Part shown: positions 44,808 through 55,563 of the stretch, piece by piece
How positions within the stretch are numbered: position 1 is the first letter of the stretch
How the letters are laid out: each line of letters begins with the position of its first letter
Assembly (NCBI GenBank): GCA_032622095.1
Contig: CP136066.1
Span: 6,969,784 to 7,033,783, forward strand
Direction: 5' to 3'
Length of the DNA: 64,000 bases
Source of the DNA: Siphonodentalium dalli
Lineage: Eukaryota > Mollusca > Scaphopoda > Gadilida > Siphonodentaliidae
Translations under genes and position numbers: made by a program
The notes under the pieces: generated by a model
The model's input: the letters and a program-made list of their open reading frames with translations, nothing else
Databases searched by the model: none
What the model was told of the DNA's origin: nothing

Positions 44808-45173
44808 CGTGATGTGAAATACTCAGATATGGTGATCAAATAGAAATGGCGAATAATCTTGTTGAAAGTAGTAATTTTTACAAATAGTATATCCAAATTG
44901 ACACCACACACGGTCATTCTTTTATGTGTATTAAATGCAGTGACTCTCGGTGGCGAGATCGATTTCGTTAGTTTATCGCCGATAGATGCGTCCCGAATCG
45001 AGTAGTAAATATTTACAATTGCGCTTAGTTCTGACAATGTTTTATATGGGGTGGTACGGTCGATTTGCTTCAAATTTTGGGCGATGTTAGTAGAATGTTA
45101 CATTCCTCCAGTTTCCATAGCTCTGAATACTAACTTATCCGTTTCACACTCCAAGTACATAACATGTCTTTAA
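44808..45173 (-). mobile_element. MITE family G, copy 3 (full-length, ~366 bp)
   Basis: On the minus strand it matches 37083-37450 end to end, from AAAGACATGTTATG to GTATTTCACATCACG. Confidence 0.7.
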
Positions 45174-45744
45174 CTAAGAAATATTTTACCTGCACTGCGT
45201 TTTCATTGTTAGGAACATGTATTAACTAAGAAATATATTACCTGCACTGCGTTATCAGTGTTATAAACTTCACGGTAGAACACCAGCCAGATCCCAGGCT
45301 TTCAATTGGATTATGATATTTACGCGCGTAGTATAGGTAGTTTTATATCATGACCTGAATCAATAAATAGACGCTCAATGGATGACCCTGTGCATGTTAT
45401 CGATTGGTGTTCACGTACTATCGGGTGAATGGGACACTACGTTCTATTGAAATCAGAGAAGCAATATGTGTTGTGAAATTCTGAATAGATCGTATGCAAT
45501 ATATTGCTTACACATACCGGAGGAGATATTTCGCAATTATAACTCCAAGTTATGCAAGTGTTCTGAACGTTGTTGAACAGATGTGGTGCAATTTTGTTCT
45601 TGGGATAATATATCGATATGCTATAGTATCCACTCTATATATTTATAACCATTATGTCATGATAATAACAAACAGTGACGTTGGGACGCCCCCACCCCAC
45701 CCTTTGGTCAACATTCTACAAAGTTGGACAAAATTAGTTGATAC

Positions 45745-46165
45745 TTTGTCAACATATCCTCGCGTAAATGCGTACATAATCGATGTATAAAGTGAAACAG
45801 GTAAATAATGTGATTATTTTATTTTGATATAAACTGATAACGGAGTCATGTGCGTTATTAAGTTTCATGGGGCGGACCAACGCGAAAACACACTTTAAAG
45901 AGCGTACAATGAAAAGTAGCGAGTTGGCTTATATGTGTCATTTATGCGCACATAATGTGCATAGAATCGCCTCATTATGAGTCGATGTGATTATCGATCT
46001 TGTAAGCAAATTATATGCGGCTTTTCGGGAGAACAGGCTGACTTTGTACACCAAATAGAGGTTAGAATTGCTTAATTTTCCACCTAGTAATCAATAGGGA
46101 ATCAATAGGGAATCAATAGGGAATCTGTCGTTTTCAGACCAATGGTTGCTAATTGTTCTCCTTTT
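45745..46165 (+). repeat. family A repeat, copy 4
   Basis: About 96% identical to 62692-62997 over 45832-46163, with a local triplication of AATCAATAGGG near 46090. The two copies flank the provirus region in the same orientation, more than 15 kb apart. Confidence 0.8.
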
Positions 46166-46227
46166 AGTAAAAACTGTGGCGTGAAATCACGTGGCGTAAA
46201 CAACTTGAGGTACCAGTTCAAACCCAA

Positions 46228-47270
46228 GAGGTGCGTTGGTACTGGGTGTGGTGCGGGGGTGTGTGGTGCGGGGGTGTGTGGTGTAGGTGTGTGGTACTGG
46301 GTGTGGTGCGGGGGTGTGTGGTGTGGGTGCGTTGGTACTGGGTGTGGTGCGGGGGTGTGTGGTGTGGGTGCGTTGGTACTGGGTGTGGTGCGGGGGTGTG
46401 TGGTGTGGGTGCGTTGGTACTGGGTGTGGTGCGGGGATGTGTGGTGTGGATGCGTTGGTATTGGGTGTGGTGCGGGAGTGTGTGGTGTGGGTGCGTTGGT
46501 ACTGGGTGTGGTGCGGGGATGTGTGGTGTGGGTGCGTTGGTACTGGGTGTGGTGCGGGTGTGTGTGGTGTGAGTGCGTTGGTACTGGGTGTGGTGCGGGG
46601 GTGTGTGATGTGGGTGCGTTGGTACTGGGTGTGGTGCGGCGGTGTGTGGCGTGGGTGCGTTGGTACTGGGTGTGGTGCGGGGTGTGTGGTGTGGGTGCGT
46701 TGGTACTGGGTGTGGTGCGGGTGTGTGTGGTGTGGGTGCGTTGGTACTGGTGTGGTGCGGGGGGGTGTGGTGTGGGTGTGTGGTACTGGGTGTGATGTGA
46801 GTGTGTGATGTGGGTGTGTGGTACTGGGTGTGGTGCGGGGGTGTGTGGTGTGGGTGTGTGGTATGGGTGTGGTGCGGGGGTGTGGTGTGGGTGTGTGGTA
46901 CTGGGTGTGGTGCGGGGGTGTATGATGCGGGGTGTGGTGCGGGGGTGTGGTGTGGGTGCGTTGGTACTGGGTGTGGTGCGGGGGTGTGTGGTGTGGGTGT
47001 GGTGCGTGGGTGTGTGGTGTGGGTGTGTGGTACTGGATGTGGTGCGGGGGTGTGTGGTGTGGGTGTGTGGTACTGGGTGTGGTGTGGGGGTGCGTTGGTA
47101 CTGGGTGTGGTGCGGGGGTGTGGGTGTGTGGTACTGGGTGTGGTGCGGGAGTGTGTGGTGTGGGTGTGTGGTACTGGGTGTGGTGTGGGTATGTGGTACT
47201 GGATGTGGTGCGGGGTGTGTCGCGGGGTTATGGTGCGGGTGTATGATGCGGGGTGGCGTGGCGAGGACCG
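46228..47270 (+). repeat. GT-rich minisatellite, about 1 kb
   Basis: Units of about 25-42 bp built from GGTACTGGGTGTGGTGCGGG and GTGTGTGGTGTGGGTGCGTT. Strongly strand-asymmetric, with many G3-5 runs. Long open frames on both strands (up to 412 codons) come only from the absence of stops. Confidence 0.95.
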
Positions 47271-47943
47271 GTAAATAAATCAAACATTTTTCATGGAATA
47301 TTTTATTTTTTTGGCAGCCATTTTGAAGAACTCTTTTCATTATCTGGGAACGACCAACTCAACAAAAACAACTTGAATATTATTCATCCACATTTGCAAT
47401 AATTGGACCTAATGATATGAACACTAATTAGTGATTCAACATTTCAGACATGTTGTTTTATGGTGATTTTCCTGGAAAAACGTATCTCTCATATTGATAG
47501 GCGGCTTCTTAATACCTGAGCTATTTATAGTCTAAATTTGGATGTGTTTGGGGAAGTTTGGCCACTTGAGAATTTGGCGTAATTTGCCACATTTTCCCCA
47601 AAAAAAATCGGACCGAGCACAGGTTTGACACTTTTTCGGACCACTTTTACGAACTCGACCCAAAAATATTTCGTCCAAAATGTTCCGCCCACCTGGCCAC
47701 TTACGAATTTGGGGCCATTTGCCACACTTTCCGACATTTTGCGAATAAGGAATAAGGGATAATGAATAAGTGTCGACATTCACGTTGCTGAAATATTGTC
47801 CATTGCTTCCAATGGTCTATTGTTTCTACGTGCCGTGAAATACTGGTGAAATTAACCCTCTCCTCGGAAACGGCGAGCACACCCCGAATAAATTATTGCG
47901 AATTATCTCTAATTTAATTTGTTTGTGAACGAAGGAGGTAACC
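47271..47943. other. no recognisable gene; left flank of the provirus
   Basis: A loose ~150-bp internal repeat (TTTGCCACA and GGCCACTT phrases, about 47560-47745) gives overlapping open frames on the minus strand. No protein motif. Confidence 0.45.
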
Positions 47944-47947
47944 ATAT
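47944..47947 (+). repeat. 4-bp target-site duplication, left (ATAT)
   Basis: ATAT directly precedes the 5' LTR; the same ATAT follows the 3' LTR at 61782-61785. Four-base alternating purine/pyrimidine duplications fit Gypsy/errantivirus integration. Confidence 0.8.
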
Positions 47948-48403
47948 TGTGAGATAACTACCCATTATAATCTCACAACTTGATTCAAACTATACGAATG
48001 TCCCAATATATAAAACCCCAAACTCAGATATTCGTGTTCGGTTCTCGAAACCTCACACGTCTTAATCTCAGCGAAGATATACACACAATGAAGATGGCTC
48101 CCAAATATGGTCAAGGAAAATGCCCATAACGAAGGAACCAATCCCGATGTGTATTGCCAAACGCCTCATCTAATATGCGTCCCAAATAGTATATAAGAGA
48201 CAACCACATCCCATCACCTCATGCTTTCACTAGACTCATCTCCTCCCTAGATCATATCCAGGCATCATTCACACCAGGCATCACCCATTCGGGGACATCA
48301 TTTCGCGGCGACTATTGATCATTATATTTGTACACACTGCATATCTTATTCACAACATAATAAAGACTTGTACCTACTATATCTATGTGTTCATTACCTC
48401 ACA
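47948..48403 (+). repeat. 5' LTR (456 bp)
   Basis: Starts TGTGAGATAACTACC and ends ATTACCTCACA, so a TG...CA boundary. TATA motifs lie at about 48008 and 48192 (TATAAG), and AATAAA is at 48359-48364. The likely promoter is the TATAAG at 48192, with transcription starting about 30 nt later. Confidence 0.95.
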
Positions 48404-48412
48404 TAGTATTAA

Positions 48413-48430
48413 TGGTACCGTGAACAGTTC
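48413..48430 (+). other. possible primer-binding site
   Basis: TGGTACCGTGA begins 9 nt after the LTR. It resembles the complement of a tRNA-His 3' end with one mismatch in the first 11 bases and no match after that. The gap from the LTR is larger than usual, so this is tentative. Confidence 0.3.
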
Positions 48431-48595
48431 TACGTCTCACCACACAACTTGAAGTCTCGGCCACTAGACGATCACTACAGAGCAGAAACAATCTCAAACC
48501 GCTACTCAACCACGGGGATACAGCCTTACACTCCAGCCACGGATAGACAGCCTCACACACTAGACCACTGCACCGGTCAACCATAACTCAACCAT

Positions 48596-48858
48596 TCGGA
48601 CACACAGGAACCCTTCGGACACACAGGACCGCATACCAACCCTTCGGACACACAGGACCGCATACCAACCATTCGGACACACAGGAACCCTTCGGACACA
48701 CAGGACCGCATACCAACCCTTCGGACACACAGGACCGCATACCAACCCTTCGGACAAACAGGACCGCATACCAACCCTTCGGACACACATGACCGCACAC
48801 CAACCCTTCGGACACACAGGACCGCACACCAACCCTTCGGACACACAGGACCGCATAC
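48596..48858 (+). repeat. 29-bp tandem repeat in the proviral leader
   Basis: Units of CCTTCGGACACACAGGACCG plus ATACCAAC. Open frames on the minus strand here are artefacts. It sits between the primer-binding region and the splice donor, where packaging signals often lie. Confidence 0.9.
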
Positions 48859-49082
48859 ATACTCATCTGATATAGACGAATCAACCTTTTATTCTCATAC
48901 AACCAGCTCACATCGTGTATCCAGCTAAAAACATTACTCACGCCTCTTGCAGACCAGATTCAGATCCACATAAACATTAACATCCGATTTGGACATCCTT
49001 CGGCTTCCAATAAACACGACAAGAACATTCTGTACATCATTCATCATCACAGACTTGTGCACATTATTCTTCTCGGAAATTG

Positions 49083-49088
49083 GTGAGT
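49083..49088 (+). promoter_or_regulatory. candidate major splice donor of the provirus
   Basis: GGTGAGTGA is a near-perfect 5' splice site (GTGAGT at 49083), located in the leader before the first ATG-initiated ORF. It would supply spliced env mRNA with the acceptor at 58311-58312. Confidence 0.55.
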
Positions 49089-49172
49089 GACCATCTTTTC
49101 TTTCCCATTTGCTGTCAAATTGCACACCCCCTATTTTTAGCATTCTTTTACTCCTTTTTTTTCACGTGGGTT

Positions 49173-49664
49173 ATGGACACATCACCTGATTCTACTACAC
49201 CTACACTACCTACCCATCCTACTACAATACATGCTTCAAACGATCAGCCCATACCACCCACCTCTTACAAACAACATTCAGTTCTTAATTTTAAAACTTA
49301 CTGTAGATACGCTTTACCCCACCAAGTAACTTTATCGCCACAACTCATTAAATATTGCAATCCCATTCGCATTGATATAACGCAAGATACAATCCGCTTA
49401 TACGTGCGTTGTATGATTACAAATAACTACTCAGGACATACACTAGATTCTTGGAACGAGTGGCATACATTTCCGGCTCATTTTACGGATTATCCAAAAC
49501 TTATTGTCAACTCTATAGTTGCGGCAATTCCCATAAAACATCCTAATAAATCACCTGAATCGTGTCAAATACACCTGAATCGCATAATACACCGCCACGG
49601 CACTTGGAAAAAAATACAACATATTTCGCACCCATACCATAGATCCCAAAACAGACACCGTTAA
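49173..49664 (+). CDS. unknown proviral ORF upstream of gag (163 aa)
   Basis: First ATG-initiated reading frame after the putative donor, ending 14 nt before the gag ATG. The N-terminal ~40 residues are Thr/Pro/Ser-rich; then a folded-looking region contains HSVLNFKTYC, IKYCNPIRIDIT and SWNEWHTFPAHF, and the C-terminus is basic and His-rich. There is no zinc knuckle, transmembrane segment or known retroviral motif. Codon use (A/C-rich) matches gag, pol and env, which argues that it is a real gene of this lineage. It might be a matrix-like or accessory protein. I do not recognise it. The frame is open further upstream with no ATG. Confidence 0.6.
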   Translation: MDTSPDSTTPTLPTHPTTIHASNDQPIPPTSYKQHSVLNFKTYCRYALPHQVTLSPQLIKYCNPIRIDITQDTIRLYVRCMITNNYSGHTLDSWNEWHTFPAHFTDYPKLIVNSIVAAIPIKHPNKSPESCQIHLNRIIHRHGTWKKIQHISHPYHRSQNRHR

Positions 49665-49678
49665 TCCTTAATAACATA

Positions 49679-50398
49679 ATGGAGTCACCACCTCCGCAGA
49701 GCAGCGATTATTTTCATCCAAGCCAAAATTATCAGCATCACCTTGAATTAAACAGGGAAATGGACCGATCAACCGCAAGATCCCCCCACACAGACATTAC
49801 TAATGAAATGGGCAAAGATGCTCAAAACTTGCTATTGTCACGGCTTACCCATGAAATTAGCCATTTCACTAGTTCTATCCGCGACCAGACTGAAAGTTTA
49901 AAAACACAAACAACAATAACAGCACTGTTGGGGATGAATTCCATTATTGAACCCTTCGATGGCAAGCCTGACGATTTTCCCCAATGGGTCCATGCGGTGG
50001 AAAAATACTCCCGCGCGATTTCGGCACAAGATGAGACTATCATAAAAATTGCCGCTCAGACATGTAAATCTCAAGTTTCTGAATTTATTCAACGCTTCAT
50101 AAATGAAAATAACACAGACGGAAAATTCACGTTCACCTGGACCGATCTGAAATCACAGTTACGCTCATTATTCAGTTCCATAACTGATTCTCCTCAAGCC
50201 CTTTCCTCATTACGAGCCATTAGGCAGAGACATACGGAAACAATTGCCATGTTTGCAGAACGCATACGTACTCTTGCTAAACACGCGTTTACTGATGAAA
50301 TTAACACAAGAGCAGTGCAAACACAATTAGTAGCATTTTTTCCGACGGTATTCGCGACTCTAGTATCAAATTCAGGCTTCTCAAAGACGACCCCGTAA
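49679..50398 (+). pseudogene. gag, 5' part (capsid), ends in a frame change
   Basis: Capsid region of a Ty3/Gypsy Gag. FDGKPDDFPQWV at residues 93-104 is the typical start of the retrotransposon gag domain, preceded by a helical segment and a polar N-terminus. Similarity to Gag runs to the six-T run at 50336-50341 and then continues in the -1 frame, so the last ~18 residues before the stop at 50398 are out of register. A one-base loss in the T run is the simplest reading. A second programmed slip here is unlikely because A TTT TTT is a poor slippery site in this phase and no downstream stem is obvious. Confidence 0.8.
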
Positions 50399-50823
50399 CG
50401 CTTGATAGAGCTACTGATATTGCCCTACGCGAAAGGAACCTTCGGCAACGCTATCGCTTACGTTACGGTGAACATCATAATGATTATAACCAATTCCCAC
50501 AGTTACAATCCCCTCAACCAATGGATATCGACAATAACCACCGGCACATTCCAAGAGGGCCATCACAATCCACTTACACCCCCCGCCAATCCAAAGACAG
50601 ACACCGAATCAATGATCACCCCCACAGGCGCCAACCTTCAAATTCTCACCACCCCTACTCTGAACCAAGGGTCTCCTATCCCAACCGCATCCAAACCATG
50701 GATGCAAGATATACTACAACAGCTCAACGAATCCTCTTCTGTACATACTGCAGATTAAACAATCATAACACAGACCAATGCAGACGTCGGGCTCAAAATA
50801 ATAACCAATTTTTAAACAGATAA
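50342..50823 (+). pseudogene. gag, 3' part (capsid C-terminus and nucleocapsid)
   Basis: The frame that continues Gag after the T run. It first shows a capsid-end pattern (LKDDPVTLDRATDIAL) and then a Pro/Ser/His-rich basic stretch. It ends with a single zinc knuckle CTYC....H....C (Cys-x2-Cys-x4-His-x4-Cys, 50740-50781) and stops at TAA 50821-50823. The stop lies just after a slippery heptamer that passes ribosomes into pol. Confidence 0.8.
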
Positions 50824-50876
50824 GGACTCATTGCTACACAAATTTGACCCCAAGTAGACGCAAGCCAATGAGTCCT
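50811..50876 (+). promoter_or_regulatory. gag-pol -1 ribosomal frameshift cassette
   Basis: The heptamer T TTA AAC (50811-50817) is in the correct phase relative to gag and lies 3 nt before the gag stop. After a 5-nt spacer, an 11-bp perfect stem (AGGACTCATTG at 50823-50833 with CAATGAGTCCT at 50866-50876) encloses a 32-nt loop. The pol frame is open from 50805, so the gag-pol overlap is only about 19 nt and contains exactly this site. The heptamer, spacing and stem together match the classic -1 frameshift signal. Confidence 0.85.
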
Positions 50877-52529
50877 ATAACACATCAGATTAGCACCATA
50901 GGCGGCCACAATCATAGATATGCTAAAGCGCATCGAACATACGAATCTCAAAATCATAGAGTCTGTGATTCACAGCTGCAGCACATTAATCATTACCCCA
51001 CGCTACTATCAAAGTGCCAAAACCAACGATATATTAATTACCGCACGCGGCGCCCACTTAATCTCCCTCGCCACAGACAGGTAACACATACCACCTTCTG
51101 CCATAACAGGTGTCCCTCTATGAAACCCAGATTTCATAATTCTTCCAATAAGTCTATCTCACCGCTTCTTGACTTAAACTTTCCTTCCCATTTTAAAACC
51201 CTGAATCGCCTTGAAAAGCCCAAGCACCAACACATTACTAATTCTTACTCATCATCCAAAAGAAAGTCAACATGCACCAATTCTCGCGAATCACATTCCA
51301 CTACTGCAATTAACCCTATAATACCACCAGTCAAACCCATACAACACACTATACCAGTACTTAAATATCCAAGTGATATGACAGATGGTGCTCTAAACCA
51401 AACACCATGCTCAACTATCATTAAAATACACAAACAACGGATTAGATCACTATTAGACTCCGGGGCAACCACCAGTTGCTTGAAATACGACATTTATAGA
51501 TCCATGCCAAATCGACCACCTTTAATTAAAGAACATGTGTTACTCACATCAGCCGATGGTACACCAATGAAAGTTTTTGGATCCACACATCTCACATTTA
51601 GAATCGGAAAACTCATTCTTACTCACAAATTTGTCATATGTGCAACCTTGTCACGTCCTTGCATTTTAGGGCGCGATTTTATGAAACAACACAGTATTAG
51701 ACTTTACTTTGATCTAGAAAAATTCAGAATACAGAATCAATTATACCCGATGTTAAGGGACGGTCACATTGCATCACTCATCCGATCAACAAATAACGTT
51801 TCATTATCACCCCACTCATGCGCCATTATAACAGGCAGACTCATAGGGCCAAATTATATGTTTAACACACCTATAATCCGAATAGGCAAAGGTAACATGT
51901 CCATTTTCGAACACGAACCAAATGTACATGTAACCGACACGCTAGCAGATGCAAATAACCCAAATATTTGCGTCATGATAGAAAACCAATCGGCGTCACA
52001 TATGTCCATTAGGAAAGGTCGGGTAATAGCACAAGCATTTGGCACTCAAGAGCAAATGATATGCAGGGCATCCGATGAGCAAAACATTAACTCATCTCCG
52101 CCAATCAAACACAGTATAAACACCATAGGTGACTGGCAAGACATTAACCCTCCAGTCACTAAGACTCAACCTATATCTGTCGATGATATCGTGGCACCTC
52201 AACACCTTAAACAGCAAATATTGCAACTAGTATCACAATACCCTGATGTTTTTACAAATGACATAAACAAGATAGGATATTGTCCAAAAATTAAAATGAA
52301 AATCGACCTCAAACCAAATACTTTACCTATTTTTTGCAAAAAATATCCGACACCACTGAACAAACAACGAATTATGGCTGCTGAGATAAAAAAATTATTA
52401 GATGCAGACATTATTAGACCAACTGCCCATTCATCGTGGGGATTTCCCAGTCTCCTCATCCGCAAATCCACACAACCCCGATGGGACCCCAAATTACCGA
52501 TTGGTAATCGATCTGAGAAAACTCAATGA
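50817..52529 (+). pseudogene. pol, 5' part: protease and start of reverse transcriptase
   Basis: Entered by the -1 frameshift; the nearest internal start-like codon (50844) need not be used. A ~185-residue polar linker is followed by an aspartic protease: LLDSGATT (about residues 203-210 counted from 50844) and the C-terminal ILGRDF. Then come a Gypsy-type linker and the N-terminal RT motif (HSSWGFPSLLI). The frame loses RT similarity at about 52464-52480, next to an ACCCC run, where RT continues in the +1 frame. The remaining codons to 52529 are out of frame. Confidence 0.85.
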
Positions 52530-54462
52530 TGTTTCCATTCCATTAAAATGGTCTATGCCTAGTTTTACAGAAATATCGTCCAAGTTACTCGGCTCAACTA
52601 TTTTCAGTATCTTTGATTTATCAAATGCATATCATGTTATTGGAGTCGAACCCGAAGATGTTCCAATATTAACTATGAATACGTCCGAAGGACAATACAG
52701 TTATCAAAGAGCCCCGATGGGATATGTCTCGAGCTCAGGGTATTTTTTAAAACTCATGAACATGGCCCTACACGATTTACCATTTGTAGAAGGATTTGTC
52801 GATGACCTGATCTGTCATAGCTCCGATCCTCAAACGCATATACAGCAGCTCACAAAATTATTTGACAGACTCAGGGAATACGGCTTAATAGTTAAACTAT
52901 CAAAATCTAAATTTTGCCAACCACAAGTCAAATTTTTAGGGCATATTATTTCCGACAAGGGCACATCCCCTGACCCTGAAAAAATTTCAATTATCAAGTC
53001 TCTACCACCTCCGAAATCAGTTAAAGAAGTCCGCAGATTACTGGGAATTCTTAATTTTTACAGGTCATATTCTCCTACTTTCGCATCGACGGCATTGCCT
53101 TTAATCAAACTCACAGCCAAATATGCTAAATTTGTGTGGGATGCGCCGTGCCAAACAGCGTTCGACACGCTTAAAGAAAGCTTAGCAACCGCCCCCATCT
53201 TAGCTTACCCAAATCCCGACAAACTGTTCATTCTGACAGTAGATGCATCTATCCATAGTATCGGGGCGATACTATCACAATATGCTAATAGCCAAGATGA
53301 TAAACACGTTGAACTACCAATCGCGTTCGCCAGTAAAAAACTTAACAAATCACAAAGGAATTATTCTGTCACGGAAAAAGAAGCATTCGCTATATATACG
53401 TTTGCAAGGCAATTTAAATTTTACTTACAGGGATCCCAAGTAGAGATTAAAACAGATCACTTACCCCTCATCCACATGTTTAAAAAACAGGATCTGATAA
53501 ACACAAAAATTCAAAAATGGTTTTTGGAAATATCAGCATTGAACCCAAAAATTACTTATATTAAAGGCACGAACAATGTTACGGCCGATTTTTGCAGTCG
53601 GATAAACCCCGACACACACCCGTGCATCATTTCTTGCACAGATAGCGACCCAAATCCACCCACCAATCCCCTTGTACAGGATGTTAATATACTTGACATG
53701 AAAGATATTCAGGAATTCTCAAAACGAAATAAACAACCAAAAAAGAAAACGGATTCTGAATCATCAGTTGATCTTGACGACAGCCCGGCCCTTCCTCCTA
53801 TAACTAATATAAGAGATGAACAATCAGCAGACCACACAATCACCGAGATTATCAAACAAATGCAATCAACAAATATACCCGAAAAATTAGCAAAAACCTT
53901 TATTCTCAAAGATGGTATCCTACACTATATATCAATATATAATGACATACCTAAATTACGAATATATATAACGGACAAAATAGCGCAGGAAGTTATATCC
54001 CAATATAACAGTCTCGGCCATAGAGCGGTACAATCGCTATACGCGACCATACGAAACAGATATTACACACCTCAGTTGTTTGCAAAAATTGTCACATACA
54101 TAAACAATTGTCACACATGCCGACAACGAAATGCTTATAATCCAAAAATCCCGCTTCAACCAGTCACTGCCCCATCAAGGCCAGGACAGCTCATAGCCAT
54201 CGATCTTATGGGACCATTTTCCCCCAAAACACAGTCAGGAAATAGATTTATCTTAACTATTATTGATCAATTTTCATTACATACTTTAGCATACGCATTA
54301 CCTAACAAAATGGTGGATACAATTTTAGAAAGATTGAATTCAGAGTATTTCACTTTATTTGGATCAGTTGAAGGTATTTTAACGGATAATGGGTCCGAGT
54401 TTGCAAACTCTACCTTTACTGAATTTTGTAAATATTACCATATCAATCACCGCCTCAGTTAG
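52475..54462 (+). pseudogene. pol, middle part: reverse transcriptase, RNase H and N-terminal integrase
   Basis: RT palm motifs: YRLVIDLRKLND, FDLSNAY (about 52612) and FVDDL (52795-52806; Phe replaces the common Tyr). RNase H follows, with FILTVDAS, TEKE, KTDHLPL and TADF supplying the acidic residues. The integrase zinc-binding region (NNCHTC near 54110) has only one clear His; Asn stands where the first is expected. Integrase catalytic Asp residues lie in IAIDLMGPF and LTDNGSE. The frame ends at TAG 54460-54462, inside the integrase core and before the catalytic Glu. The stretch upstream of about 52475 in this frame is a shadow. Confidence 0.85.
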
Positions 54463-55563
54463 TTCTACTCACCCCAAAGCAACGGGAAGTTAGAACGCTC
54501 GCATAGAAGTCTAGCATCAATCATTTCAACAATCACCCAGGCAAATGTAGAAAATTGGGACCTATATCTAAATTATGCATCACAAGCAATGAACTTCCAT
54601 TGTTCCAGTGTACATACACATTCACCATTTTTTCTAACTTTTTTTAGAGAACCACAGATAAGCATAGACCGAATTTTAACACACAGAGAAAAGTATTTAG
54701 GAGAGGATTTTTTAGCCACCACGCTTCAAAATCAACACATTATTTTTAAAACTACAAAATCTCTTCTCGAAACAGCCTCTCGCAACCACAAACAGAACAA
54801 AGGTGGATCTATTCCAACCTTTAAAATAGGCCAATCCATCTATTACAAAATCCACCAACCAAATCACAAATTTTCATTTAAATATGAGCCGTTTTGGCGT
54901 ATCTTGAAACAGACAGGCCCCATATCTTACATATTAAGACATGACCTATCTGCTAAATTAACAAAATCACATGCTAAACACATCAAACCATCCCCCGTTG
55001 ATTGGCCTACACCTCAAATTCCCAATCACTTAAAAAATAAACGACATAATCGATTTGCATTTCCACCGAGTGAAGCCAGTGTCGATAATAATAGCTCTCA
55101 ATCCACATTGGAATCAGACGATGACCTCAAAACGACGGCAATTAAGCGCGCTCAACTTGAGCGCTCAAACACAGACGACAGCTCTTCAATACCATTGGCT
55201 GAATTAGCCAACAGACTCATGGCTTCGAAACATTTTAATAAAACAGACAGCCAATCACCCCCGGATTTTTTACCCAGCAACCAATCTATGCCCCAAACAG
55301 AGGAACCAAATGTCATAAAACACAAATTAATTACACAAAATTCTTATAGTACGACGCCAGACACAAAATCGGATCGCGCAGATAACAAACGCGGCCGGCA
55401 TCGTAAATTATATACACCATACGCCAAACACACGCCTAAAGATTCATCGTTTTCTAATTCCTTCCAATATACATCACCCGACAGCCGTTCGACGAATTGG
55501 TCAAACGAAAGTACGGAAACATATGATTTATATCAGATGACAACTGATATCGAACATTCATAA
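54463..55563 (+). pseudogene. pol, 3' part: integrase core end and C-terminal domain
   Basis: Same frame as the preceding part, separated from it only by one TAG codon. It begins with the segment holding the third catalytic residue (LERSHRSLA), then FFREPQ. A GPY/F-like module follows (KYEPFWRILKQTGPISYILR, with AKHIKP after it), then a ~180-residue Ser/Asp/Lys-rich tail of unknown role. The long tail is unusual; no chromodomain is visible. Stop at 55561-55563. Confidence 0.8.

Noticed and set aside
46102-47340. 412-codon His/Pro/Thr-rich minus-strand frame and several plus-strand frames
   Set aside because: Compositional artefact of the GT-rich minisatellite; open in multiple frames on both strands.
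47525-47783. Two overlapping 83-84 codon minus-strand frames
   Set aside because: They arise from a loose local duplication, are open in two frames and have no motif.
48560-48941. Cys/Val/Arg-rich repeat frames on the minus strand of the proviral leader
   Set aside because: Artefact of the 29-bp leader repeat; antisense to the provirus.
49080-49172. N-terminal extension of the proviral ORF before gag
   Set aside because: No ATG; it would start at TTG inside the putative splice donor. The ATG at 49173 is preferred.
50336-50345. A second programmed -1 frameshift inside gag
   Set aside because: The six-T run is in a poor phase for tandem slippage and no stem follows; a one-base loss or sequencing error is simpler.
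50402-50758. 118-codon frame after the gag stop
   Set aside because: Shadow of the true gag 3' frame, which carries the capsid C-terminus and zinc knuckle.
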